A stretch of 32,129 nt of DNA. It comes from CANHVK01 sp044232905. GTDB lineage: Bacteria; Bacteroidota; Bacteroidia; Flavobacteriales_D; Crocinitomicaceae. The notes below the pieces were generated by a model. It ran no database searches. It saw nothing but the letters and a program-made list of their open reading frames with translations, and was not told where the DNA came from. The translations under genes and the position numbers were made by a program. The DNA is taken from NCBI GenBank assembly GCA_044232905.1, contig JBIIKZ010000019.1, positions 1-32,129 on the forward strand, in the 5' to 3' direction. Numbering within the stretch: the first letter of the stretch is position 1; every line of letters begins with the position of its first letter. This document shows, piece after piece, positions 8,348 to 15,408 of the stretch.

Positions 8348-9142
8348 TTAGACTGCAACAGCACCTTTGATGTGTGGGTGTGGGTCGTAGTTTGTTAATT
8401 CAAAATCTTCCAATTTGAAATCAAAGATGTTTTTCACATCTGGATTGATTTTCATAGTTGGAAGCGGTCTGAAATCACGGGTTAGCTGTAATTTAACTTG
8501 TTCTAAATGATTGTTATACAAATGCGCATCTCCAAACGTATGAATGAAATCTCCTACTTTAAGATCACATACTTGTGCTACCATCATCGTTAATAATGCA
8601 TAGGAAGCAATATTAAATGGTACACCTAAAAATGTATCTGCACTACGTTGGTATAATTGGCAACTTAATTTACCATCTGCCACATAGAATTGAAATAAAG
8701 AATGACAAGGAGGTAACGCCATATTATCTACATCTGAGACATTCCATGCCGAAACCATTAATCTCCGTGAATTTGGATTCTTTTTAATTTGGTCAATTAG
8801 GTTTGTGATTTGATCAATTGTTCCGCCTTTACCATCCGGCCAAGATCTCCATTGATACCCATAAACTGGCCCTAAATCCCCTTGTGCATCTGCCCATTCA
8901 TCCCAAATAGAGACATTGTTATCTTTTAGGTATTTTATATTTGTATCTCCACGTAGGAACCACAATAATTCAACAATAATGGAACGTAAATGCAATTTTT
9001 TTGTCGTAAGTAATGGAAAACCTTGACTTAAATCAAAACGCATTTGGTAACCAAAGGTAGAAATTGTACCTGTACCTGTTCTATCTCCTTTTTGTGTTCC
9101 GTTTTCTAAGATGTGATTTAGTAAATCGTGGTATTGTTTCAT
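8348..9142 (-). CDS. thyA: Thymidylate synthase
   Basis: A 264-residue enzyme that methylates dUMP to dTMP using methylene-tetrahydrofolate. Length equals that of E. coli ThyA, and the catalytic nucleophile Cys146 sits in ALPPCHSLFQ. Other signatures are GDRTGTGT (19-26), the Arg-rich phosphate site SRRL (125-128), and QRSADTFLGVPFNIA. It starts six bases after the stop of the bifunctional-nuclease gene, so the two are almost certainly one transcript. folA is downstream. All expected catalytic residues are present. Confidence 0.97.
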   Translation of the reverse strand: MKQYHDLLNHILENGTQKGDRTGTGTISTFGYQMRFDLSQGFPLLTTKKLHLRSIIVELLWFLRGDTNIKYLKDNNVSIWDEWADAQGDLGPVYGYQWRSWPDGKGGTIDQITNLIDQIKKNPNSRRLMVSAWNVSDVDNMALPPCHSLFQFYVADGKLSCQLYQRSADTFLGVPFNIASYALLTMMVAQVCDLKVGDFIHTFGDAHLYNNHLEQVKLQLTRDFRPLPTMKINPDVKNIFDFKLEDFELTNYDPHPHIKGAVAV

Positions 9143-9148
9143 GTGCTT

Positions 9149-9739
9149 TTAGGATTCAGAACGTTTATTAATTTCATCGCGTAAACGAGAAGCTAATTCA
9201 TAATCTTCATTTTCAATTGCATCCAATAATTGTTGCTCTAATTCTTCCACATTATAGGTAGTAGCAAGTTTTTCACTCGGTGTGGTACTCACTTCTGAGG
9301 AAGGTGAATCTTGTTGTAGTTCTGCATTTTCATCTAATAAAATACCTGCACTCGCTAGTATATTTTCATAGGTATAAATTGGGCATTTAAAACGAACCCC
9401 TAAAGCAATAGCATCCGAAGTACGTGCGTCAATTTCACTGATTTTTTCATCTTTAGAACAAATCAACTTAGCATAAAAAACCCCTTCTACAAGATTATAA
9501 ATAATAACTTCAACAACTTCAATTTGAAAAGATTGCGCAAAACTTTTGAATAAGTCATGGGTTAATGGTCTTGTTGGCGTCATTTTTTCCAATTCGATTG
9601 CAATAGCTTGTGCTTCAAATCCACCTATGATAATTGGTAAACTTCTTTTCCCTCCAGTTTCGGCAAGAACAAGCGCATATGCTCCTGACTGTGTTTGGCT
9701 GTAGGAAAGTCCTACAATTTCCAATTTTACCTTTTCCAT
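9149..9739 (-). CDS. Bifunctional nuclease (DUF151/BFN) family protein with C-terminal UVR motif
   Basis: A 196-residue protein in two parts. Residues 1 to about 130 match the BFN/DUF151 domain, including LSYSQTQSGAYALVLAE, a conserved RPLTHDLF segment and ARTSDAIALGVRFKCPIY. After a Ser-rich linker, the last ~35 residues form a UvrB/UvrC-type (UVR) helical hairpin with LEQQLLDAIENEDYELASRLRDE. BFN proteins are reported to have DNase/RNase activity in plants; for bacterial members this is mostly annotation. A UVR motif usually mediates protein contacts. The gene is immediately upstream of thyA. The domain call is firm; nuclease activity is inferred. Confidence 0.9.
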   Translation of the reverse strand: MEKVKLEIVGLSYSQTQSGAYALVLAETGGKRSLPIIIGGFEAQAIAIELEKMTPTRPLTHDLFKSFAQSFQIEVVEVIIYNLVEGVFYAKLICSKDEKISEIDARTSDAIALGVRFKCPIYTYENILASAGILLDENAELQQDSPSSEVSTTPSEKLATTYNVEELEQQLLDAIENEDYELASRLRDEINKRSES

Positions 9740-9763
9740 GTATTACTCAAGATATGAAAAAAC

Positions 9764-9795
9764 AAAAACTAGTAGTGTTTCAACTACCAGTTTTT
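9764..9795 (-). terminator. Intrinsic terminator of the etfBA operon
   Basis: Arms AAAAACTAGTAGT (9764-9776) and ACTACCAGTTTTT (9783-9795) pair over 13 bases with a single wobble, around a six-base loop. Read on the minus strand, the hairpin is followed by a T-rich tract (to about 9756). It lies just after the etfA stop. Confidence 0.88.
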
Positions 9796-9817
9796 ATTAT
9801 AAATTTATTTGCTATTA

Positions 9818-10759
9818 TTAGTTTGCATTTTTGAAGTTCTTCAATGCTTCTGTCAATTTAGGCAATACCTCAAATGCATCTCCAACGATTCCATAATCTG
9901 CCGCTTTGAAGAAAGGAGCTTCCGAATCGGAGTTGATCACAACGATTACTTTCGAACCATTCACACCCGCTAAATGTTGAATTGCACCAGAGATTCCTGC
10001 TGCGATATATAAGTTTGGACGAATTGCCACACCTGTTTGTCCTACGTGCTCATGGTGAGGTCTCCAACCGATATCCGCAACTGGACGAGAACAAGCTGTA
10101 GCAGCACCCAATACATTAGCAAGATCTTCTACAATTCCCCAGTTTTCAGGACCTTTCAATCCACGTCCTGCAGACACTACTAAATCCGCTTCTGGTAATG
10201 GAATACTTCCTTCCGGTTTTTTTGTATCAATCACTTTTATTGCAGAAACTCCTACATTACCATTGAAAGGCTCAACCGTAGTAGTTCCTTCAATATTTTC
10301 TGGTTTTATGGAATTTGGCAACAAAGAAATGATTTTTACAGCTGTTTTAACAGCTACATTTCCAAATGCTTTTCCAGAGAATACATTTACTTTACATGTA
10401 AAACCGTTGCCAGTTTCAGGTAAAGCAATTGCACCAGAAATTAAACCTGCTTTCAAACGAACCGATAAACGAGGAGCAACTGCTTTCGCTACAAGGTCGT
10501 GTGAGAAAATTACTACTTCAGCACCCGTTACTTCCACAGCACTAGCTACTAAATTTGTAATTTGTTGGTTATCTGCTTCATTGATGGAAGAATCTACTAA
10601 TACTTTGTTCGCTCCATAAGCGCCTAATACTTCAGCACCAGTAGCATTTCCGTAAGCAACAACTGTAACTTCTCCTCCTAATTTTTTTGCATATGTAACT
10701 GCTTCAAAGGAAGCTTTTGCAGCAAAATGGTTTGTATTTATATATACTAATGCTTTCAT
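9818..10759 (-). CDS. etfA: Electron transfer flavoprotein alpha subunit
   Basis: A 313-residue FAD-binding subunit that accepts electrons from acyl-CoA and similar dehydrogenases. The C-terminal FAD domain is diagnostic: VSAGRGLKGPENW, then GISGAIQHLAGV, then the ETF-alpha signature around INSDSEAPFFKAADYGIVGD. I chose the internal start MKALVYIN, which lies one base after the etfB stop, over an upstream ATG (10795) that would overlap etfB by 35 bases. The spacing suggests coupled translation with etfB. A strong terminator follows. No acyl-CoA dehydrogenase or ETF-QO gene is in the window. Confidence 0.95.
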   Translation of the reverse strand: MKALVYINTNHFAAKASFEAVTYAKKLGGEVTVVAYGNATGAEVLGAYGANKVLVDSSINEADNQQITNLVASAVEVTGAEVVIFSHDLVAKAVAPRLSVRLKAGLISGAIALPETGNGFTCKVNVFSGKAFGNVAVKTAVKIISLLPNSIKPENIEGTTTVEPFNGNVGVSAIKVIDTKKPEGSIPLPEADLVVSAGRGLKGPENWGIVEDLANVLGAATACSRPVADIGWRPHHEHVGQTGVAIRPNLYIAAGISGAIQHLAGVNGSKVIVVINSDSEAPFFKAADYGIVGDAFEVLPKLTEALKNFKNAN

Positions 10760-10760
10760 C

Positions 10761-11501
10761 TTAAATAACTTTTGCTTCGTTGTGTAATAAATCAACTAAT
10801 TCTGCCATGTTTGAAGGATCAATCATTCTGCATGCTTTTTTCGCATCTGGTAATGAATAAGACTCAAAACTTGTATAAACTTCCACAGCAGATGGAGCAA
10901 TGACTTCTAGCGGTTTTGTTCTAGCAGCCATGATACCACGCATGTTTGGGATACGTTGTTCTGCCATTCCTTTTGCACAACTAACAACTGCTGGAGTTGA
11001 AACCTCCACGATTTGTAATCCGCCAACAATTTCTAATTCCATTGTCAAGGTCGTTCCATTCACATCTAATTTAGAAGCTTGGGAAGCGAAAGGAACATCT
11101 AAGAATTCAGCTACCATACCAGCAACTTGCGATCCGTTGTAATTGATTGTTTCTTTTCCTGTCAACACTAAATCAAAGTTGTTTTTCTTTGCATATTCCG
11201 CGATTTGCGCAGCAACAAAAAACGCATCTGTTGGTTCAGCATCAATACGAACTGCGTTATCGGCACCAATTGCTAATGCTTTACGAATGATAGATTCATC
11301 TGCAGCATTTCCAACGGTGATAATCGTAACATTTCCTCCGATAGATTCTTTTAACTCCAACGCACGAACAAGTGCATACCACTCGTCGTATGGGTTAACA
11401 ATATATTGCACGCCGTTCTCATCAAATTTTGTATTACCATCGGTAAACGCAATTTTAGAAGTTGTGTCTGGTGATTTACTGATACAAACTAAAATATTCA
11501 T
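10761..11501 (-). CDS. etfB: Electron transfer flavoprotein beta subunit
   Basis: A 246-residue AMP-binding partner of EtfA. It opens MNILVCISKSPDTTSKIAF and carries the ETF-beta signature LTGKETINYNGSQVAGMVA (about residues 119-137) with the downstream region that contacts EtfA. Length is close to the family norm. It is first in the etfB-etfA unit, with one base between its stop and the etfA start. Upstream is a 196-base gap with a TAAATTTG box (11525-11532) and a degenerate dispersed repeat. Confidence 0.95.
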   Translation of the reverse strand: MNILVCISKSPDTTSKIAFTDGNTKFDENGVQYIVNPYDEWYALVRALELKESIGGNVTIITVGNAADESIIRKALAIGADNAVRIDAEPTDAFFVAAQIAEYAKKNNFDLVLTGKETINYNGSQVAGMVAEFLDVPFASQASKLDVNGTTLTMELEIVGGLQIVEVSTPAVVSCAKGMAEQRIPNMRGIMAARTKPLEVIAPSAVEVYTSFESYSLPDAKKACRMIDPSNMAELVDLLHNEAKVI

Positions 11502-11524
11502 GCTAAAATTTTAAAGTTAACATA

Positions 11525-11532
11525 CAAATTTA
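11525..11532 (-). promoter_or_regulatory. Possible -7 box (TAAATTTG) upstream of etfB
   Basis: A perfect TAnnTTTG match on the minus strand, 24 bases before the etfB start. No clear TTG/TTTG element is found 19-20 bases further upstream, so only half of the Bacteroidota promoter is supported. Confidence 0.4.
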
Positions 11533-11635
11533 AGAAATAATAGTCAGTTAGCGGTGGTTTGAAGGAAATTTTGAGGAAGGAAAATTGAGGAGGAGATTTG
11601 TGGTGGAGTGATTTTGAATGAGGGGGTATTTCGCA

Positions 11636-11679
11636 TGTAGTTCCAACTGTATTATCGAAAAGATAGTGACTTCGCTTTA
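11636..11679. repeat. Degenerate dispersed repeat, copy 2
   Basis: The partner of 5431-5474. It shares TGTAGTTnCAACnGTAT at one end and TTCGCTTT at the other. It lies between the hydrolase stop and the etfB start. Confidence 0.5.
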
Positions 11680-11697
11680 CTCAGTCAGTAGGAGGAA

Positions 11698-12366
11698 TTA
11701 GTGAGTTAAAAATGGGATAATAATTTCTTCTAATTTTTTGGTTTCGGTGAGTGGTAGTAGGTGTCCACCGTTTGGAATTGGAATTGCGTTTTTGATCTTG
11801 GAATAATAAAGTATTCGATCATTGGTTCCATGGATGTGGATGAAATTTTCTGAAGTAGGAACACAATTCCAACTCATCCCTTCATTTTGCCAGGTACATA
11901 CTGCATTTAATGCCCAACGTAAGTAGGTTGGTGAGGTGTCGTTATAAATATCATCCAGTATTTTTCGGTCTTCTTGGGTGGAAACACTAAATACAAAATA
12001 GGACAAGCGGTTTGACTTTTTGAGCCATTGCATGGGAAAAAAAAGCGGAACTCTCAATTTCCCGAGCATTCGATAAAGAAATGGAATTTCCTGTTTTGTC
12101 TTTGCAGATGCAATCAAGACCAGTTTTTGAAATGGAAGAAATTTAGAAACTTCAATCGCCATAATTCCTCCGAAAGAAATACCAATGACTAATGGATTTG
12201 GTTCGGTGATTTGTTTAGAAATACGTATGGCGTAATCCTGAATAGTTTCATTGTTCAATGGTTCAAGCCAATGGATAAACACTGGCTCAAACTCATGAAA
12301 ATTCATTTTATGAAATATACGATGGTCAGCACCAAGTCCTGAGAATATAAATATTTTTTGTGGCAT
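11698..12366 (-). CDS. Alpha/beta hydrolase, translationally coupled to mtnA
   Basis: A 222-residue protein with an alpha/beta-hydrolase pattern: nucleophile elbow GISFGG with Ser64, likely acid Asp183 in HGTNDRIL, and His202 in NGGHLLPL. No signal peptide is seen. Its ATG overlaps the mtnA stop by one base (TAATG), so translation is probably coupled. The substrate is unknown. A link to methionine salvage is suggested only by this position; no step of the classic pathway needs such a hydrolase. Confidence 0.8.
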   Translation of the reverse strand: MPQKIFIFSGLGADHRIFHKMNFHEFEPVFIHWLEPLNNETIQDYAIRISKQITEPNPLVIGISFGGIMAIEVSKFLPFQKLVLIASAKTKQEIPFLYRMLGKLRVPLFFPMQWLKKSNRLSYFVFSVSTQEDRKILDDIYNDTSPTYLRWALNAVCTWQNEGMSWNCVPTSENFIHIHGTNDRILYYSKIKNAIPIPNGGHLLPLTETKKLEEIIIPFLTH

Positions 12367-13448
12367 TATTTATACTCAGGGAACAAGCTTAATAAGCCTT
12401 CTTCCGAAGCGTCACACACTCCTCTTTCAGTAATTATTTTCGTCACTAAACGTGCTGGCGTTACGTCAAAACCATAGTTACTTGCTGGGGTTGTTTCCGG
12501 ACAAATTAACACAGACTCTATATTTCCATTTGGACCTTTCCCAATCATGTAACGCACCTCATCTTGGTTTCGTTCTTCGATCGGAATTTCAGTTAATCCA
12601 TTATTGATGGTCATATCTAATGTTGTAGAAGGTAGTGCCACATAAAATGGGATTTTATTATCGTAAGCAGCTAATGCTTTAAGATAGGTTCCGATTTTGT
12701 TTGCTACATCTCCTTGACGTGTTGTACGATCTGTACCAACAATCACCATATCGACCATGCCATGCTGCATGAGGTGACCACCCGCATTATCTACGATAAG
12801 TGTATGAGGTACATTGTGACGTGTTAATTCATATGCAGTCAAATTTGAACCTTGGTTTCTAGGACGTGTTTCATCTACCCAAACATGCACTTTGATTCCT
12901 TTTTGAATCGCTTGGTAAATTGGGGAGGTTATTGTCCCCCACTCTACACATCCCAGCATTCCCGCATTACAATGGGTCAAAATATTAACTACTTCCCCAT
13001 TTTTTCGGTTCGCAATTTCTTCAATAAGTGGTAAACCATGTACACCGATCATACGACACGTTTCCACATCTTCCTCTACAATTGCTGCCGCTGCTTCCCA
13101 TGCAGTTTTTAAGAAATCATCGGCATTATCCATAGCTTCGCGCATTTTATCCAATGCCCAAAACAAGTTAACAGCAGTTGGTCGAGATGCGCGTAAATCG
13201 GAAAACGCCTGATCTAAAAACGAGCCATCCAATTCTTTTTCTACCATTTCACGTACTGCAAGGTAAATTCCATAAGCAGCAGTTGCTCCAATCAAAGGGG
13301 CTCCTCGAACTGTCATTTCTTTGATTGCTAGCTCAGCGTCCTTGTAGGTAATTAATTTTTCAGTTACGAATTCGTGTGGAAGTTTACGTTGATCGATTAC
13401 TTCTACGTAGTTGTCGGCTGTCGGCCAAATGGTACGAAATTTTGACAT
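12366..13448 (-). CDS. mtnA: S-methyl-5-thioribose-1-phosphate isomerase
   Basis: A 360-residue enzyme of the eIF2B-related isomerase family that converts methylthioribose-1-phosphate to methylthioribulose-1-phosphate. The RGAPLIGATAAYG segment (49-61), catalytic Cys160 in LTHCNAG and catalytic Asp240 in VGTDRTTRQGDVANKIGT are all present, separating it from the eIF2B regulatory subunits. Length is normal. It is downstream of mtnC across a 58-base gap containing a heptamer repeat, and upstream of a coupled hydrolase. Confidence 0.95.
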   Translation of the reverse strand: MSKFRTIWPTADNYVEVIDQRKLPHEFVTEKLITYKDAELAIKEMTVRGAPLIGATAAYGIYLAVREMVEKELDGSFLDQAFSDLRASRPTAVNLFWALDKMREAMDNADDFLKTAWEAAAAIVEEDVETCRMIGVHGLPLIEEIANRKNGEVVNILTHCNAGMLGCVEWGTITSPIYQAIQKGIKVHVWVDETRPRNQGSNLTAYELTRHNVPHTLIVDNAGGHLMQHGMVDMVIVGTDRTTRQGDVANKIGTYLKALAAYDNKIPFYVALPSTTLDMTINNGLTEIPIEERNQDEVRYMIGKGPNGNIESVLICPETTPASNYGFDVTPARLVTKIITERGVCDASEEGLLSLFPEYK

Positions 13449-13463
13449 AGGGTGTGGGATTAG

Positions 13464-13491
13464 GAGTTATGAATTATGAGTTATGGATGAT
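13464..13491. repeat. Four-unit heptamer repeat (GAGTTAT type)
   Basis: Four consecutive 7-base units, GAGTTAT, GAATTAT, GAGTTAT and GGATGAT, fill the gap between the mtnC stop and the mtnA start. The period and leading GAG match the GAGTGAC arrays at 8331-8344 and 25146-25173. Confidence 0.7.
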
Positions 13492-13506
13492 ATGGAGATC
13501 AAGGTA

Positions 13507-14220
13507 TTATTTGGAGACGCGAAGCATCGCGTCTGTAAGGAGGATATCAGAAAAAGAAGAAACGGTGCTTTTCCAATTAGCAATTGTTCCTGGGCGCACC
13601 AATTGAATGGTTTGTAAGCCTGCTTTTTGTGCTGCTTCTAACTCTTCCACGATATCCGATAAAAACAAGATATCCGAAGGCTTCATTTTTAATTCTTGAC
13701 TGATTTTGATATACGTTTCTCCATCGCGCTTACCACCTGTAGTTGTATCAAAATACGCCGAAAAATATGGGGTTAAATCACCCGACTCGCTATACCCAAA
13801 GATTAATTTTTGCGCTGCAATCGAACCAGAAGAAAATACACCTAATTTAATCCCTGAAGCTGTCCAAGTTTTTAAAGCCGGAGCAACATCTTCGTAAACG
13901 TGCCCTTGGATTAATCCTGATTCATATGCTTCTTTCCAAAGAATCCCTTGCAAATCTTTTAAAGGAGTAATTTTTTTATCTTCACTAGACCAACGCATTA
14001 ACGTATGTATTACCTCTTCATTTGAAGCAATTGCTCTATTTTCAGTTTCCTGTGCTAAACGGATTGTTTCTTTAAAAATGGCTTGAACTTCAGGAGTATC
14101 TATCAACGACCGAACTTTTTCAATGTTTTGTCTAAAATAAGGAAAAAGCACATCGTACACAAAAGATACGGAAGTTGTTGTTCCTTCGATGTCAGTAAGA
14201 ATGAATATAGGTTTGGACAT
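13507..14220 (-). CDS. mtnC: Enolase-phosphatase E1 (methionine salvage)
   Basis: A 237-residue HAD-superfamily enzyme that enolises and dephosphorylates diketo-methylthiopentyl-1-phosphate to the acireductone. HAD motif I is modified to DIEGTTTSVSF (Asp10, Glu12), the mark of this family. Motif II is FSSGS, followed by GGKRDGETY and motif III FLSDIVEELEAA. The last nine codons (TDAMLRVSK) fall largely within a perfect inverted repeat at 13515-13534, which suggests the native C-terminus was altered by a repeat element. The upstream gene mtnD ends in its own terminator, so mtnC probably starts a separate transcript or relies on read-through. Confidence 0.94.
   Translation of the reverse strand: MSKPIFILTDIEGTTTSVSFVYDVLFPYFRQNIEKVRSLIDTPEVQAIFKETIRLAQETENRAIASNEEVIHTLMRWSSEDKKITPLKDLQGILWKEAYESGLIQGHVYEDVAPALKTWTASGIKLGVFSSGSIAAQKLIFGYSESGDLTPYFSAYFDTTTGGKRDGETYIKISQELKMKPSDILFLSDIVEELEAAQKAGLQTIQLVRPGTIANWKSTVSSFSDILLTDAMLRVSK
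13515..13534. repeat. Palindrome AGACGCGA-agca-TCGCGTCT inside the mtnC 3' end
   Basis: Two exact 8-base complementary arms with a four-base loop, ending six bases before the mtnC stop on the minus strand. The GC-rich arms stand out from the AT-rich surroundings. No T-tract follows, so it is not a typical terminator. Confidence 0.75.
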
Positions 14221-14240
14221 TAAAATAACTTTAGGTATTC

Positions 14241-14270
14241 AAAAATAAAAAAATCCCTCCTAAGAGGGAT
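14241..14270 (-). terminator. Intrinsic terminator downstream of mtnD
   Basis: Arms ATCCCTC (14253-14259) and GAGGGAT (14264-14270) pair exactly around a CTAA loop. On the minus strand the hairpin is followed by a long T-rich tract (14252 down to 14241). It lies between the mtnD stop and the mtnC start. Confidence 0.88.
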
Positions 14271-14302
14271 GAATAATTTGTTAAAGAATCATGTATGCAA
14301 TT

Positions 14303-14848
14303 TTACAATCCATTCTTCACCGTAATATCAGCGAATTTTTCTTCCAATTTGGAACCAGTATATTCCGGTATCCAACCGGACATATCGATAAAAATACGAA
14401 TCGCTTTCACAAATGGATTTTCAGGACCTGCATCAAACCAATGTTTAGTCCCTGCAGGAACAGAAATTAAATCACCTTGTTCACATAACAAGTTAAATAC
14501 AGGCTCTGTTTCTAAGTTAAACCAAAACAATCCTTTCCCATCGACGAAGAAACGTATTTCATCTTCAGAATGCGTATGTTCTGCTAAAAATTTAGCGCGA
14601 ATCGCATCGTAGTTTTCTGTCAATTTATTAATGGAAATAACATCCGCCGTTTGATACCCACCTGCTTCCATAAATGGTTTTAGGTCTTTATCGTACGCAA
14701 GCAAAATTTCCTCTGCCGTTGCTGTATCTTCGAACACAACATCACAGTGCCATTGATCAAAAAAGACACCTCTTTCTTGGAAAAACGCTCTAATTACAGA
14801 TGAATCTGTTAATTGTATGTTTTTTTCAGGAATCGTTAAAATTGCCAT
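14303..14848 (-). CDS. mtnD: Acireductone dioxygenase
   Basis: A 181-residue cupin dioxygenase that cleaves the acireductone made by MtnC into formate and the keto acid precursor of methionine. The metal ligands are all visible: His91, His93 and Glu97 in EHTHSEDEIRFF, and His136 in VPAGTKHWFDAG. With Fe(II) the enzyme gives the productive reaction, with Ni(II) an off-pathway one; the sequence does not say which metal is used. It lies upstream of mtnC and mtnA on the same strand, but a good terminator separates it from mtnC. Confidence 0.95.
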   Translation of the reverse strand: MAILTIPEKNIQLTDSSVIRAFFQERGVFFDQWHCDVVFEDTATAEEILLAYDKDLKPFMEAGGYQTADVISINKLTENYDAIRAKFLAEHTHSEDEIRFFVDGKGLFWFNLETEPVFNLLCEQGDLISVPAGTKHWFDAGPENPFVKAIRIFIDMSGWIPEYTGSKLEEKFADITVKNGL

Positions 14849-14862
14849 AATTTGTTTTTTTA

Positions 14863-14870
14863 CAAAAATA
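14863..14870 (-). promoter_or_regulatory. Possible -7 box (TATTTTTG) upstream of mtnD
   Basis: A TAnnTTTG match 15 bases before the mtnD start on the minus strand. The -33 region shows only a weak TAG-like match. A start this close would leave a very short leader. Confidence 0.35.
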
Positions 14871-14920
14871 AACGAAAAACTTTTATTTCCTACTAAAACT
14901 ATATGAATAAAAGTATAAAA

Positions 14921-15130
14921 TTATTTACGAATCCAAGAATCAAATTTCTTATGCAATTTTGGTACAAAGAAACCTAGCAATGGTACTAATATTAACGTAA
15001 GCACTAATGTTTTTACCAACTGATGTGCATCTTTCACAAAAGGAAAGACAGTTAGAAATAAGATATTAATCACCGGGTAAACAAATAACCAAGTAATTAA
15101 CATCATTTTCCATTTTTTTGGTGGTTGCAT
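14921..15130 (-). CDS. Small two-helix membrane protein (tail domain of ABM-fused membrane proteins)
   Basis: A 69-residue protein with two hydrophobic helices (about residues 9-29 and 38-57) between basic ends. The pattern PPKKWKMMLITWLFVYP followed by LVPLLGFFVPKLHKKFDSW resembles the C-terminal membrane tail of some proteins with an antibiotic-biosynthesis-monooxygenase (ABM) domain. Here the tail stands alone with no ABM domain encoded next to it. The function is unknown. It is separated from mtnD by 72 bases and has no recognisable promoter box. Confidence 0.7.
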   Translation of the reverse strand: MQPPKKWKMMLITWLFVYPVINILFLTVFPFVKDAHQLVKTLVLTLILVPLLGFFVPKLHKKFDSWIRK

Positions 15131-15180
15131 GGGTAATAAGAATTAAAGAATTGAAAAATAAATACGAATAAAGTTAAAGG

Positions 15181-15201
15181 TTTGGGACCATTTGGGACCA
15201 C
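15181..15201. repeat. Tandem TTTGGGACCA with copies of the tRNA 3' end
   Basis: TTTGGGACCA occurs twice in tandem (15181-15190 and 15191-15200). The second copy plus the next base gives TGGGACCAC, identical to the 3' end of the nearby tRNA and the following base (15356-15364). This could be an attachment-site remnant or chance. Confidence 0.5.
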
Positions 15202-15230
15202 ACTTTGTACTATTTTTTTAAACATTCAAC

Positions 15231-15260
15231 TTGCTTATTTGAGTTTCCTTCTTATATTTG
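15231..15260 (+). promoter_or_regulatory. Bacteroidota promoter for the tRNA gene
   Basis: TTG at 15231-15233, then 19 bases, then TATATTTG (15253-15260), a full TAnnTTTG match. The tRNA begins 30 bases after the box, which fits a start near 15267 with a short leader. Confidence 0.75.
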
Positions 15261-15289
15261 CAAACCAAAATAATTCAGCAATGAATTAT

Positions 15290-15363
15290 GGTCCTATAGC
15301 TCAGTTGGTTAGAGCACCTGACTCATAATCAGGTGGTCCCTGGTTCGAGCCCAGGTGGGACCA
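15290..15363 (+). tRNA. tRNA with CAT anticodon, probably tRNA-Ile2 (lysidine type), possibly elongator Met
   Basis: All four stems form within 74 bases: acceptor GGTCCTA/TGGGACC, a GCTC/GAGC D-arm, an anticodon arm CCTGA/TCAGG with loop CTCATAA (anticodon 15324-15326), and T-arm CCTGG/CCAGG with loop TTCGAGC. CCA is not encoded. The acceptor contains C4-G69 and C5-G68, which are reported TilS determinants in E. coli tRNA-Ile2 and are absent from E. coli elongator tRNA-Met. I therefore favour Ile2, though an elongator Met tRNA cannot be excluded. It has its own promoter and terminator and lies opposite to all its neighbours. Confidence 0.97.
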
Positions 15364-15373
15364 CTTAATAATC

Positions 15374-15408
15374 AAAGCCTTACAAAATTGTGAGGCTTTT
15401 TTGTTTTT
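15374..15408 (+). terminator. Intrinsic terminator of the tRNA gene
   Basis: AAAGCCTTACA and TGTGAGGCTTT pair over 11 bases with one wobble around a short AAAT loop, followed directly by TTTTGTTTTT on the plus strand. It starts eleven bases after the tRNA. Confidence 0.9.

Noticed and set aside
10760..10795. Upstream start for etfA adding twelve residues (MIYYTTKQKLFK)
   Set aside because: It would overlap etfB by 35 bases and precede the conserved EtfA N-terminus MKALVYIN.
14240..14247. TATTTTTG box as a promoter for mtnC
   Set aside because: It lies in the T-tract of the mtnD terminator and has no -33 partner, so the match is probably a by-product of the terminator sequence.
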